64,000 nucleotides of DNA from Caballeronia arvi (GTDB lineage: Bacteria > Pseudomonadota > Gammaproteobacteria > Burkholderiales > Burkholderiaceae), in assembly GCF_001544695.2 (NCBI RefSeq), contig NZ_FCOM02000006.1:124001-188000 (forward strand), read 5' to 3'. A program made the translations under genes and the position numbers. A model generated the notes under the pieces. It was not told the origin of the DNA and did no database searches. It saw nothing but the letters and a program-made list of their open reading frames with translations. Shown in pieces: positions 1 to 9,908 of this stretch. Each line of letters opens with the position of its first letter. Within the stretch, counting starts at the first letter, position 1.

Positions 1-1
1 C

Positions 2-442
2 GGCCGCAAGAACGGGTTGATCGCGGTCGCGGTGCTGGCGGCAGTGATCGGCTGGCTGTACGGGCATTCCACCGGCGTCGCGATGGCGACGCTACTCGGC
101 TTCCTTCTTTTCACGCTGACGTATCTGATGGTCGCGCTCGGTGTTGCGACGTATGTGCCCGAGCTTTTCGCCACCGAGAACCGTATGCGCGGCAACGGCA
201 TCGCCGGTTGTGCGGGGCGCATCACCGGCATTTTCGCGCCGCAGCTCGTGGTCGTGATGTACGCCACGGGCGGCGTGAAAGACGTGCTCTCGATGACCAT
301 CGGCGCGCTCGCCGTGATGGCCGTCGTGCTGGCGGTGTTCGGCATCGAGACGAACAAGCGCTCGCTGGAAGACATCGCACCTTCGCCCGATGCCGATGGC
401 GCGCTCGCGGCGTCGGCGTTGACGCGGGAATCGCATCGTTGA
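2..442 (+). CDS. MFS transporter, C-terminal part (5' end outside window)
   Basis: The frame is open from the first bases (GRKNGLIAVAVL) and has no start of its own, so the gene begins before the window. The visible 146 residues contain about four hydrophobic helices and the loop PELFATENRMRGNGIAGCAGR, which matches the helix 10-11 region of sugar/metabolite porters of the major facilitator superfamily. It would be an inner-membrane secondary carrier. The next gene, an isocitrate-lyase-superfamily enzyme, starts 19 bases downstream on the same strand, so the two are probably co-transcribed and the carrier may import that enzyme's substrate precursor. The substrate cannot be told from this fragment. 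Confidence 0.85.
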   Translation, partial: GRKNGLIAVAVLAAVIGWLYGHSTGVAMATLLGFLLFTLTYLMVALGVATYVPELFATENRMRGNGIAGCAGRITGIFAPQLVVVMYATGGVKDVLSMTIGALAVMAVVLAVFGIETNKRSLEDIAPSPDADGALAASALTRESHR

Positions 443-461
443 AACTTTAGAGGACAGGGTT

Positions 462-1340
462 ATGAGCGTTTCACATCAGGACAAGCGTCAGGCGTTGAAG
501 GCGCGTTTCGCGCGCAAGGAGATCGTCACCGCGCCCGGCATCTTCGACATGATTTCCGCGAAGATGGCCGACTCGATGGGCTTCGATTGCCTCTACATGA
601 CGGGCTTCGGCACAGTTGCGTCGCACCTCGGCCTGCCCGACGCGGGGCTCGCCACTTACACCGATATGGTCAATCGCGTCACGGCATTCTGCGGCGGCAC
701 GAACACGCCGATGATCTGCGACGGCGATACGGGCTACGGCGGCCTGCTCAACGTCGCGCATACGGTGCGGGGTTATGAGCAGGCGGGCGCGGCGGGCATA
801 CAACTGGAAGATCAGGAATTCCCGAAGAAATGCGGCCATACGCCGGGACGCCGCGTGATTCCGCTCGAAGACATGGTGCGCAAGATCAAGGTCGCGGCGG
901 AAAGCCGTAGCGATGCGGGTTTTCAGATCGTCGCGAGGACGGATGCGCGGACATCGCTCGGGCTCGACGAAGCGTTGCGTCGCGGCGAGGCATACGCGAA
1001 GGCCGGCGCCGATGTGTTGTTCATCGAATCGCCGGAGAGTGTGGAAGAGTTGGAGAAGATCGGGCGCGCTTTCGACATGCCGCTGCTCGTGAATGTCGTC
1101 GAAGGCGGAAGGACGCCGCAGTTGCCGCCCGCGGAATTGCAGAAGCTCGGCTTTTCGCTGGCGATTTATCCGGCGTCGGGATTTTTGGCCGTGGCGAAGG
1201 CGCTCAAGGATATGTACGGCGAAATACTCGCGCAGAAGGGCACGGAAGGCGCTTCGGGCGCGATGTATCCGTTTGCCGATATGTGCACGCTGATGGGGTT
1301 TCCGGAGGTTTGGGCGTTCGATCGCGCGCACGCCGACTGA
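462..1340 (+). CDS. Isocitrate lyase/PEP mutase superfamily C-C lyase
   Basis: This 292-aa cytoplasmic enzyme belongs to the isocitrate lyase/PEP mutase superfamily. Visible motifs are DGDTGYGG (residues 87-94), QLEDQ with the metal-site acids (114-118), the lyase signature KKCGH (122-126) and ARTDAR (158-163). A cysteine in KKCGH is typical of true C-C lyases such as 2-methylisocitrate lyase, dimethylmalate lyase or oxaloacetate decarboxylase, rather than PEP mutases. The length fits the short lyases. A GAGG-containing ribosome site precedes the ATG. It lies just behind an MFS carrier gene, suggesting uptake and cleavage of one substrate. The exact substrate is not assignable; PrpB-like activity is possible, but there is no prpC neighbour. 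Confidence 0.85.
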   Translation: MSVSHQDKRQALKARFARKEIVTAPGIFDMISAKMADSMGFDCLYMTGFGTVASHLGLPDAGLATYTDMVNRVTAFCGGTNTPMICDGDTGYGGLLNVAHTVRGYEQAGAAGIQLEDQEFPKKCGHTPGRRVIPLEDMVRKIKVAAESRSDAGFQIVARTDARTSLGLDEALRRGEAYAKAGADVLFIESPESVEELEKIGRAFDMPLLVNVVEGGRTPQLPPAELQKLGFSLAIYPASGFLAVAKALKDMYGEILAQKGTEGASGAMYPFADMCTLMGFPEVWAFDRAHAD

Positions 1341-1341
1341 T

Positions 1342-1740
1342 TCACCCGGCCGCCGCCACGCAATCGATCTCGATATCGAACCCGCCCGGCCACGCCGGCA
1401 CGTTGATGAAAATGCGTGCCGGCGGATTCGGCCCGAAGAACCGTGCGTACACCGCGTTGACGACAGGAAACGCATCGACCGACGTGCAGTACACATTGCA
1501 CTTCAACACCTGATCGAGCGACGATCCCGCCGTTTCGACACACAGCTTCAACTGCTGAAGCACCAGTTCCGTTTGCCGTTCGATGGTCGCATTCGCCACG
1601 ACTTCCCCGGTCTGCGGATCGAACGGCGGAAAGCCGGATACGTAGACTGTATCGCCGTGGCGCGTGACGGCGGAAGTCGGCGCCTTGAATCGTTCGAGAT
1701 ACGTGGAAAGCGGTTCGACACGGATGGTTTCGCGGGCCAT
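1342..1740 (-). CDS. RidA family protein (YjgF/YER057c/UK114)
   Basis: This 132-aa protein has the RidA fold pattern: YVSGFPPFDPQTGEVV near the N-terminus, then the C-terminal block PPARIFINVPAWPGGFDIEI, which holds the conserved Arg of PPAR and a downstream Glu. RidA proteins hydrolyse reactive enamine/imine intermediates released by PLP enzymes or amino-acid oxidases. I chose the ATG at 1740 because an AGGAG lies nine bases upstream; the in-frame ATG at 1746 would be only three bases from it. The gene is convergent with the lyase at 462-1340, separated by one base, and lies downstream of another lyase-superfamily gene on its own strand, so the two are likely co-transcribed. It is probably one of the RidA subfamilies outside archetypal RidA. 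Confidence 0.88.
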   Translation of the reverse strand: MARETIRVEPLSTYLERFKAPTSAVTRHGDTVYVSGFPPFDPQTGEVVANATIERQTELVLQQLKLCVETAGSSLDQVLKCNVYCTSVDAFPVVNAVYARFFGPNPPARIFINVPAWPGGFDIEIDCVAAAG

Positions 1741-1767
1741 GTTCATCGTCTCCTTTGAAGTGAAAAA

Positions 1768-2592
1768 CTACGCGCGGTCCTCGAATATTCCATTGAGATC
1801 ATTGCCCGCCGCCGCATCCTTGAATCCGTCGAAGCGACCATCGACGAGACCTTGCGCCGCGCGCATGAACCCGCCCCACGCCGCGCGCGCGAGCCCTCCG
1901 CCGACGCTCACGCGGCGCACGCCGAGCGCGGCCACATCGCTCAATGTGAACTCGGACACACCGCCGATCAGCAGATTCACCGGCTTCGGCCCGACCGCCT
2001 TCACCACCACCTCGATCTGCTCGCGCGTCTTGATGCCGGGCGCATAGAGACAATCCGCGCCCGCATCGGAATAGGCCTTGAGACGCGCAATCGCATCGTC
2101 GATATCGGGCTTGCCTGCGAAGAAGTTTTCCGCGCGGCCGACGAGCAAAGTATCGCCGCCGGTTTCATCGATCGCGCGCCGCGCCGCCTTCATGCGCGCC
2201 ACGGCGACATCGACGGCAAACAAGGGCGACGCTGCATCGCCTGTCGAATCTTCGATCGACAAACCCGCGACGCCCGTCGCCACCGCGAGCTTCACGCTTT
2301 CCGCGACTTCGTCCGGCGTCGCGCCGAAGCCGCTTTCGAAATCCGCATTCACCGGCAAGTCGGTTGCTTCGACGATCTCGCGTAAATGCGCGAGCACGGC
2401 ATCGCGCGTGACGTGATTGTCCGCGTAGCCCTGCGACCATGCGAAGCCCGAACTCGTCGTCGCGAGCGCCTTGAAGCCGAGCGTCGCGAGATAGCGCGCG
2501 GAACCGGCATCCCAGGGATTCGGCAACATGAAGCAACCAGATTCGTGCAGCGCGCGAAAGGCGGCGCGTTTCTCGGCGACGGTGCGGGGCAT
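1768..2592 (-). CDS. Isocitrate lyase/phosphoenolpyruvate mutase family protein
   Basis: This 274-aa protein has the PEP mutase-like TIM barrel: PNPWDAGSARYLATLGF (25-41), VNADFESGFG (81-90) with the metal-site acids, and LSIEDSTG (111-118). Unlike the gene at 462 it has no KKCGH lyase signature, which puts it in the broad PEP mutase-like group whose members are mostly uncharacterised (some are C-C hydrolases or lyases). AGGAG lies eight bases before the ATG. The RidA gene follows 27 bases downstream on the same strand, so they probably form a two-gene operon. The reaction cannot be named from sequence. Confidence 0.82.
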   Translation of the reverse strand: MPRTVAEKRAAFRALHESGCFMLPNPWDAGSARYLATLGFKALATTSSGFAWSQGYADNHVTRDAVLAHLREIVEATDLPVNADFESGFGATPDEVAESVKLAVATGVAGLSIEDSTGDAASPLFAVDVAVARMKAARRAIDETGGDTLLVGRAENFFAGKPDIDDAIARLKAYSDAGADCLYAPGIKTREQIEVVVKAVGPKPVNLLIGGVSEFTLSDVAALGVRRVSVGGGLARAAWGGFMRAAQGLVDGRFDGFKDAAAGNDLNGIFEDRA

Positions 2593-2676
2593 GGCGTGTC
2601 TCCTGTCGATGAACGAGTCGGAAAGGAGACGATACGCGATTCGCCGGAATCGCGTATGTCAGCCGAATCAGCCGCA

Positions 2677-3156
2677 TCAGCCCAGCAGCCGAAGGTTCGC
2701 GATGCGCACGTCATCGTCGCCGGTCAGGTGCGGCGTCTGCCCGAACGCGACGAGCCCTTCGTCGTTCTTCGCAGCCATCACGTGCTCCAGCATCGACGCG
2801 TACCGATGCAGGATCGCCATGAACTGTCCCGCGATCAGGCCGAGCCGATAGCTCATCAGATATTCAGCGACGAGATCATCCTCGCCGTCGATCCAGAAAG
2901 AGCCCATGAACACTTCCGAGTTCAGCCGATGCTCGAAGTCGCGCTTGCGCCAGCGCATGGCTTCCCGCGCCGCGGGCAGATACGTGACGAAGCGAACGAA
3001 TTTCCTTTCGCGTTCGAGCGACAAGAGATAACCGATTCCCGAATGTGTATGCAACACGATTTGCTGCGTTTCGGTGACACATTCCAGACCCGAGTCAGCA
3101 ATATGTGTTGCAAGGCAATCAAGCGTGATTTCGTCTTCCGTCCACGTCTTTTTCAT
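2677..3156 (-). CDS. Small cytoplasmic protein, possibly YbjN-like
   Basis: This 159-aa protein starts MKKTWTEDEITLD. I chose this start because GGAG sits six bases before the ATG; the longer frame reads back into the katG terminator hairpin and cannot be genuine. There is no signal peptide or membrane segment. The order is an acidic N-terminus, a beta-rich middle (IVLHTHSGIGYLLSLERER, KFVRFVTYLP), then a helical C-terminal half (residues 77-140). That layout is reminiscent of YbjN/type III chaperone-like folds, but I cannot see a diagnostic motif. It lies between the PEP-mutase-like gene and katG, on the same strand as both but separated from katG by a strong terminator. Function unknown. 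Confidence 0.6.
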   Translation of the reverse strand: MKKTWTEDEITLDCLATHIADSGLECVTETQQIVLHTHSGIGYLLSLERERKFVRFVTYLPAAREAMRWRKRDFEHRLNSEVFMGSFWIDGEDDLVAEYLMSYRLGLIAGQFMAILHRYASMLEHVMAAKNDEGLVAFGQTPHLTGDDDVRIANLRLLG

Positions 3157-3305
3157 TTTGCTCTCCGATTGAATCTTGTTCTTAGCCGCGCCATTCCGTT
3201 TATTTTTTTCGAGTTCGCGCGGGCGCGCTCTCGTTCGGAACGGCTTGCCTGCATCAAAGCATTTAGCGTCGATGACCGCAATAGGCGAGAGCGATAAGCC
3301 CTGCC

Positions 3306-3342
3306 AAAAAAAAATGCGGCTCCGGCAGAACCGGAGCCGCAT
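3306..3342 (-). terminator. Rho-independent terminator of katG
   Basis: A perfect 12-bp stem (3314-3325 with 3331-3342) and a 5-base loop are followed, on the minus strand, by a run of nine T (the A run at 3306-3314 on the plus strand). It lies 25 bases beyond the katG stop codon and points in katG's direction. Confidence 0.92.
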
Positions 3343-3366
3343 TGGCTGCCGTCGAAAGCGCGGCGG

Positions 3367-6080
<2,714 letters not shown>

Positions 6081-6108
6081 TTTGACAACACACTAGGGTG
6101 TTGTCAAA
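6081..6108. promoter_or_regulatory. Large palindrome abutting the toxin start codon (candidate operator)
   Basis: Two 11-base arms, TTTGACAACAC (6081-6091) and GTGTTGTCAAA (6098-6108), are perfectly complementary around a 6-base centre. The right arm ends directly at the ATG of the toxin gene. The left arm contains a perfect TTGACA -35 hexamer (6083-6088). CAAAAT (6105-6110), 16 bases further, could serve as a -10 and would overlap the start codon. Such a site is what an autoregulated toxin-antitoxin promoter would need. No Shine-Dalgarno sequence can be seen between the palindrome and the ATG. Confidence 0.7.
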
Positions 6109-6411
6109 ATGTCCAACAGGAAAGCTATCAAGATTATCGGCTTACGCGAGAAAGTGTATCCCGGTGCGTTCGTTGAACTAAGTATATGGCAGGTTCCCGA
6201 ACCCGTCTCGGGATGTACGCATCCGTATAAGTACAGGCTCGCGTACGTCATAGACGGCGAGTGCGTGCTGCGTTATGACAACGAGCGGGGAAAGGGCGAT
6301 CACCGGCACTTTGCGAACGTCGAGACGCCTTACACATTCAGATCGGTCAGTCAACTGTACGCGGACTTCTACGCGAACGTGCAGGTATGGAACAGATGGA
6401 GGTCAACATGA
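6109..6411 (+). CDS. tumE: TumE-type toxin (DUF6516 family) of a toxin-antitoxin pair
   Basis: This 100-aa protein carries the TumE-like pattern: a beta strand with ELSIWQVPEPVSG (residues 24-36), YKYRLAYV (40-47), then YDNERGKGDHRH (56-67). The last segment, rich in Asp, Arg and His, is the most conserved part of the family and probably holds the active-site residues. Family members are toxins encoded just ahead of a DNA-binding antitoxin. The stop codon overlaps the antitoxin ATG (ATGA), so translation is coupled. Codon use and GC are lower than in flanking genes, which suggests acquisition by transfer. The start is uncertain because no ribosome site lies upstream, but no downstream ATG would preserve the conserved N-terminus. 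Confidence 0.82.
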   Translation: MSNRKAIKIIGLREKVYPGAFVELSIWQVPEPVSGCTHPYKYRLAYVIDGECVLRYDNERGKGDHRHFANVETPYTFRSVSQLYADFYANVQVWNRWRST

Positions 6412-6890
6412 ACAAGACCGTCACAATCGACGTATGTCCGCTCGAAGATTTGAGCGCGCGAGTCGAGGTCCAACTCAAGAGCGGCAGGTTTCAAGGACAA
6501 TACTTCTCCTACGCCACGCCCGAACTGCTCTTCGACACCTTTACCACGCCGCGCTGGCGGATCATCCGGGCAATGACCGGCGCCGGCCCCATGTCGATCC
6601 GCGAACTGTCGCGACGCCTCGCTCGCGACGTGAAAGGCGTGCATCGCGATGTCAAGGCGCTGCTCGAGGACGGCCTGCTCGAACACGACGAACACGGCGC
6701 CATCGTGTTTCCCTACGACACCGTGCACGTCAATTTCACGCTGAAGGCGGCCGATCTCGCGCTGCCGGGCGTGGCGGACCGCGCCGAGCCCGACGCCGCT
6801 ATCGAAAGGGAACGCGCCCAACCAACGCGCAGTCCGCGCCGACGCGCGGCGCCGCGAAAACGCGAACCGGGTTCGGCGGGAAGCCGCTGA
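6408..6890 (+). CDS. tumA: TumA-type antitoxin, winged-helix DNA-binding protein (HVO_A0114-like)
   Basis: This 160-aa protein (MNKTVTIDV start) follows GGAGG at 6398-6402 and overlaps the toxin stop by the ATGA arrangement. The core (residues ~38-100) is a MarR-like winged helix: TTPRWRIIRAMTGAGPMSIR, LSRRLARDVKGVHRDVKALL and the wing GAIVFPYDTVHV. This matches the putative DNA-binding antitoxins paired with TumE toxins. It presumably neutralises the toxin and represses the operon at the palindrome upstream. The last ~40 residues (AEPDAAIERERAQPT onward, Arg/Pro rich) look like read-through into host GC-rich DNA; the stop codon directly abuts the convergent fae-like gene. Confidence 0.8.
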   Translation: MNKTVTIDVCPLEDLSARVEVQLKSGRFQGQYFSYATPELLFDTFTTPRWRIIRAMTGAGPMSIRELSRRLARDVKGVHRDVKALLEDGLLEHDEHGAIVFPYDTVHVNFTLKAADLALPGVADRAEPDAAIERERAQPTRSPRRRAAPRKREPGSAGSR

Positions 6891-7424
6891 TCAGCTCCAG
6901 TCGTCCATATCGTGCTTGATGCCGTGCCGGTTCGCGATCAGTTCCTCGACGCTCGGCTCGTTCTTCATCGCGCGCTGAATGGCGAGCTTCGTCGCCTCGT
7001 AATTGGTGCGGTACATGTCCTTCTTGTCGAGGTTCGCGTCCGTCGCGCACCGCGGATCGATCCACACGAGGCTGATGATGCACAGCTCGTTTGCCTGATC
7101 CTTCGGCAAGATACCTTCGATCAGACAATCGACGACGGCGTCGGCGGTCGCCGACTGCACCACGCCGCCGAACAGGTCGATGTTCCCCATGTCCTTCAGC
7201 GTCACCTTCGGAACGATCATCGTCGCGGGGCGGACCATCTGATTGCACGCCCGAATCGCGAACATGGCGGTGTGTCCTTTCGACTGCGCCATCATGTTCG
7301 CGAACGCGTGGCCGACCGGCCCGTCGACGCGGCCGATCAGAATCTCCGGCATCGCATCGGTCGCTTGGCCCGGCGCGGCCAGCACGGTTGCTTCGCCTGC
7401 GCGGAACGTCAGATCCAGACTCAT
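6891..7424 (-). CDS. Formaldehyde-activating enzyme family protein, His-less paralogue
   Basis: This 177-aa protein of the Fae family starts MSLDLTFRAG; AGGAG is well placed before this ATG, and the GTG six bases earlier is less likely. Fae condenses formaldehyde with tetrahydromethanopterin. The family C-terminal block NYEATKLAIQRAMKNEPS is nearly canonical, as are the central strands. However, the position of the catalytic His (AHIDLIIG in methylotroph Fae) reads AMPEILIG here, so His is replaced. This resembles the Fae2/Fae3-like homologues rather than classical Fae. A second homologue at 40431-40940 keeps the His. It is divergent from an MFS gene. The role is probably aldehyde binding or sensing, not proven. 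Confidence 0.82.
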   Translation of the reverse strand: MSLDLTFRAGEATVLAAPGQATDAMPEILIGRVDGPVGHAFANMMAQSKGHTAMFAIRACNQMVRPATMIVPKVTLKDMGNIDLFGGVVQSATADAVVDCLIEGILPKDQANELCIISLVWIDPRCATDANLDKKDMYRTNYEATKLAIQRAMKNEPSVEELIANRHGIKHDMDDWS

Positions 7425-7757
7425 GAGCACTCTCCTTCAGATTGAACGATGGTTCGAAAGACCGAAGGGACATCCACACGCAAGGACGATGCCATTCACG
7501 CAGACGAGCCCCTGACGCCGCATCCTCCGGTCGCGCGAAGACACACTGTCCGCGCGGCGTGACACATTGCGCGGCACGGCGTTTTCCCTGTCCTCCCTGT
7601 TTCGGGTGGGGCTCGAGCTCACGCAGCGCACTTAACGTGACAAGCGAGCGGCCTCGTTTCGTGCGAGCGAGCGCGGCCAGACTTTCACCCCGCGGCGTGA
7701 AAGAAGCGTGACATGAGCGTGGAATAAGCACGCCGCATCCTTGAGCCGACCCAGACC
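7425..7757. other. Divergent intergenic region between the fae-like and MFS genes
   Basis: About 330 bases holding the promoters of two divergent genes. It carries three copies of CGTGACA (7558-7564, 7636-7642, 7707-7713) spaced 78 and 71 bases apart, and an inverted repeat CTTTCAC/GTGAAAG (7682-7688 and 7697-7703) about 55 bases before the MFS start. I see no gene. Confidence 0.5.
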
Positions 7758-9053
7758 ATGAATTCACTCGACGGTTACAGGCCACGCGCGGCGTGGATGA
7801 CGACGCTGATGCTGATGGCGCTCGCCCTCATCAATTTTCTCGACAAGATCGTGCTCGGCATGGTCGCCGTGCCGCTGATGCGCGATCTGGGCCTATCCCC
7901 GGCGCAATTCGGCGTGGTCGCAGGAAGTTTCTTCTGGCTCTTCGCCGTATCGACGGTGCTGGTGGGATTTCTGTCGAACCGGATTCAGACACGCTGGCTG
8001 CTGCTCGGCATGGGCGTCATGTGGGCGGTCCTGCAGGTTCCGCAGGCGATCTTCAGCAGCATGGCCGCATTTCTCGTGTGCCGCGTCGTGCTCGGCGCGG
8101 CGGAAGGTCCGTTCTATCCGGTCTCCGTGCACGCGCTCTACAAATGGTTCCCCAACGAGAAGCGCAACATGCCGGTCGCGCTGGTGAATCAGGGCGCGGT
8201 CGTCGGACTGTTGCTCGCTGGCCTGCTCATTCCGGTCATCACGCATCACTGGGGATGGCGCACGAACTTCGTCGTGCTCGGTGCGATAGGCGCCGTGTGG
8301 AGCGTGCTGTGGCTGTGCGTCGGTCGCGAAGGCAATCTCGTGCAACATCCGCGAACGCTGACGGGCGCGCCCGATACGACGGTTCAGAGAGTGCCGTATC
8401 GCAAACTGCTGAGCAATCCGACCGTGCTCTGCGTGTTCTTTCTCGGCTTCGCCGGCTACTGGATGATGGGCGCGAACATGACCTGGCTGCCGACGTATCT
8501 GGAGAAGGCGCTCGGCTTCTCGGGCATCGTTTCGGGCCGCTGGTTTGCGCTCGTGATCGCCGCGGCGGCCCCGTTCAGCCTCGGGCTCAGCTGGCTGTCG
8601 CAGCGCATGCTGGTGCGCGGGGCGTCGTCGCGTAACGCGCGCGTGCGCTTGCTGTGCGCGGCGTTCATCGGCGGCGCGTGTCTGTTCTTCGTGTTGATGT
8701 TGCCGGGCCTCGCGCCGGTGCAGAAAGTCGTCGTGTTCGCTCTCGCGAGCGGTTTGCCGACCGCCTGCTTCGCGCTCGCGCCAGCGCTGCTCTCGGAACT
8801 CGTGCCGGATACGCAGCGCGGCGCGCTCATCGGCATTCATACGGCGCTCGCCAGCACCGGAGCAGCCATCGCGCCGATGCTGATCGGCCGGATCGTGCAG
8901 GCGAACGGCGGCGTGAGCGCACACGCTTACGAGCTCGGCTTTGCGACGAGCGCGATCATGCTGATCGTCGCCGCACTCGTCGCGCTGCGCTGGCTGCATC
9001 CCGAGCGCTCGCAGCGCGGCGCGGGAGAGCACGTAGCGACGAGCGCCGCCTGA
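7758..9053 (+). CDS. MFS transporter, anion:cation symporter-like
   Basis: This 431-aa polytopic inner-membrane protein has about 12 hydrophobic segments. The N-terminal half carries INFLDKIVLGMVAVPLMRDLGLSPAQFG and RVVLGAAEGPFYPV, and the helix 4-5 loop is KWFPNEKRNMPVAL; these are typical of the ACS family of porters for organic acids such as glucarate or phthalate. It is divergent from the Fae-like gene and followed by a strong terminator, so it is a single-gene unit. The ribosome site is weak. The substrate is unknown; its pairing with a Fae-like protein hints at a methylated or aldehyde-yielding compound. Confidence 0.87.
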   Translation: MNSLDGYRPRAAWMTTLMLMALALINFLDKIVLGMVAVPLMRDLGLSPAQFGVVAGSFFWLFAVSTVLVGFLSNRIQTRWLLLGMGVMWAVLQVPQAIFSSMAAFLVCRVVLGAAEGPFYPVSVHALYKWFPNEKRNMPVALVNQGAVVGLLLAGLLIPVITHHWGWRTNFVVLGAIGAVWSVLWLCVGREGNLVQHPRTLTGAPDTTVQRVPYRKLLSNPTVLCVFFLGFAGYWMMGANMTWLPTYLEKALGFSGIVSGRWFALVIAAAAPFSLGLSWLSQRMLVRGASSRNARVRLLCAAFIGGACLFFVLMLPGLAPVQKVVVFALASGLPTACFALAPALLSELVPDTQRGALIGIHTALASTGAAIAPMLIGRIVQANGGVSAHAYELGFATSAIMLIVAALVALRWLHPERSQRGAGEHVATSAA

Positions 9054-9092
9054 GCGCGGCTGGCGTTCCATAGTCGTCAAACAGCGGTATGA

Positions 9093-9126
9093 GCCGGACG
9101 CGCGTAAGCGGCGCGTCCGGCTTTTT
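9093..9126 (+). terminator. Rho-independent terminator of the MFS gene
   Basis: An 11-bp perfect stem (9093-9103 with 9111-9121), 7-base loop and TTTTT (9122-9126) lie 40 bases after the MFS stop codon. Confidence 0.93.
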
Positions 9127-9390
9127 CATTTGCTTCACTCATTAGGAACTCCCCGGCGACGAGCGCGCCGTGGAGCTGCGAGCAACGATCATTGAAGACT
9201 GTCGGGTCTCATCGTTGTTCAATGGGCGGATGCTGTGTCGAGCCAGCCGCGGACGCGCGAGGCGTTCTTTGCACCGGTGTTCATGATGACCTCGCATACG
9301 ACCGATACAGCCCGTAGTCGCACCGTTCATGTAGTGTTGGCACGCGGCGTGTCGCGGATCGAAACGAGGCCGACCGCGGCCCGTATATAA
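9127..9390. other. Intergenic region with no supported gene
   Basis: This stretch lies between two terminators that face each other. The one frame in it (9142-9396, minus) gives an Arg-rich, motif-free translation without a ribosome site, so I do not call it. Confidence 0.55.
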
Positions 9391-9429
9391 AGACAATCGC
9401 CCCGCGCCGATGTCAACCGGCGCGGGGCG
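9391..9429 (-). terminator. Terminator-like hairpin downstream of the BON gene
   Basis: A perfect 12-bp GC-rich stem (9398-9409 with 9418-9429) is followed on the minus strand by a short T-rich tail (ATTGTCTTTATA). It lies 21 bases after the BON gene stop. The U tract is weak, but the stem is strong. Confidence 0.7.
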
Positions 9430-9450
9430 AAGAAAAGACGAATCAGAAGC

Positions 9451-9840
9451 TCAGAAGGTCGAAAGAATCAGCGTATTGCGCACCGTTTTCACGCCTTGCA
9501 CGCCTTGCGCCACGCGCGTCGCCTGATCCACTTGCGCCTGTTCGGGCACCCAGCCTTCCAGCAGCACATCGCCACTGGTCACGCGCACCGTGATGCCGCT
9601 TGCGCGCATCCCTTTTGCATCGGCAAGTGCGGTGAGGATGCGCCGGCGCAATGCGCGATCGGCGGCTTTCGCGGACTTGGCAGCGCCTGGCGTCGTCGAT
9701 GCCGCCGTTGCCGCAGGCGACGCACCGACAGGCGCCGACGCACCATTCTGTGCACAAACATGAAACGAAGCGCTGACGGCAGCGACGCCGATCGTCAGTC
9801 GTACGGTGCGAATAAATTTCATAGTGTTGTTTGCTGCCAT
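9451..9840 (-). CDS. Exported BON-domain protein
   Basis: This 129-aa protein starts MAANNTMKFIRTVRL; the true start may be the second ATG at 9822, since neither has a clear ribosome site. Residues 7-30 form a signal peptide ending around CAQNG, followed by an Ala/Pro/Ser-rich linker (to ~60) and one BON domain: ALRRRILTALADAKG, ITVRVTSGDVLLEGWV, VDQATRVAQGVQGVKTVRN. BON domains occur in periplasmic or outer-membrane proteins (OsmY-like) that bind phospholipid surfaces and resist envelope stress. It follows the porin gene on the same strand 68 bases downstream, so it could be co-transcribed. Confidence 0.82.
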   Translation of the reverse strand: MAANNTMKFIRTVRLTIGVAAVSASFHVCAQNGASAPVGASPAATAASTTPGAAKSAKAADRALRRRILTALADAKGMRASGITVRVTSGDVLLEGWVPEQAQVDQATRVAQGVQGVKTVRNTLILSTF

Positions 9841-9908
9841 GATCGTTGTAGTCTGAACCACGCACTCCGCCGCGCCCGAGAGCCGCAACGAAGTGCGCAC
9901 GATGCAAC

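Noticed and set aside
462..1340. prpB (2-methylisocitrate lyase) assignment
   Set aside because: The KKCGH signature is compatible, but no methylcitrate-cycle gene lies nearby, so only the superfamily is named.
9142..9396. Minus-strand 84-codon frame between two terminators
   Set aside because: No start signal, no motif, and Arg/Ser-rich composition typical of a chance frame.
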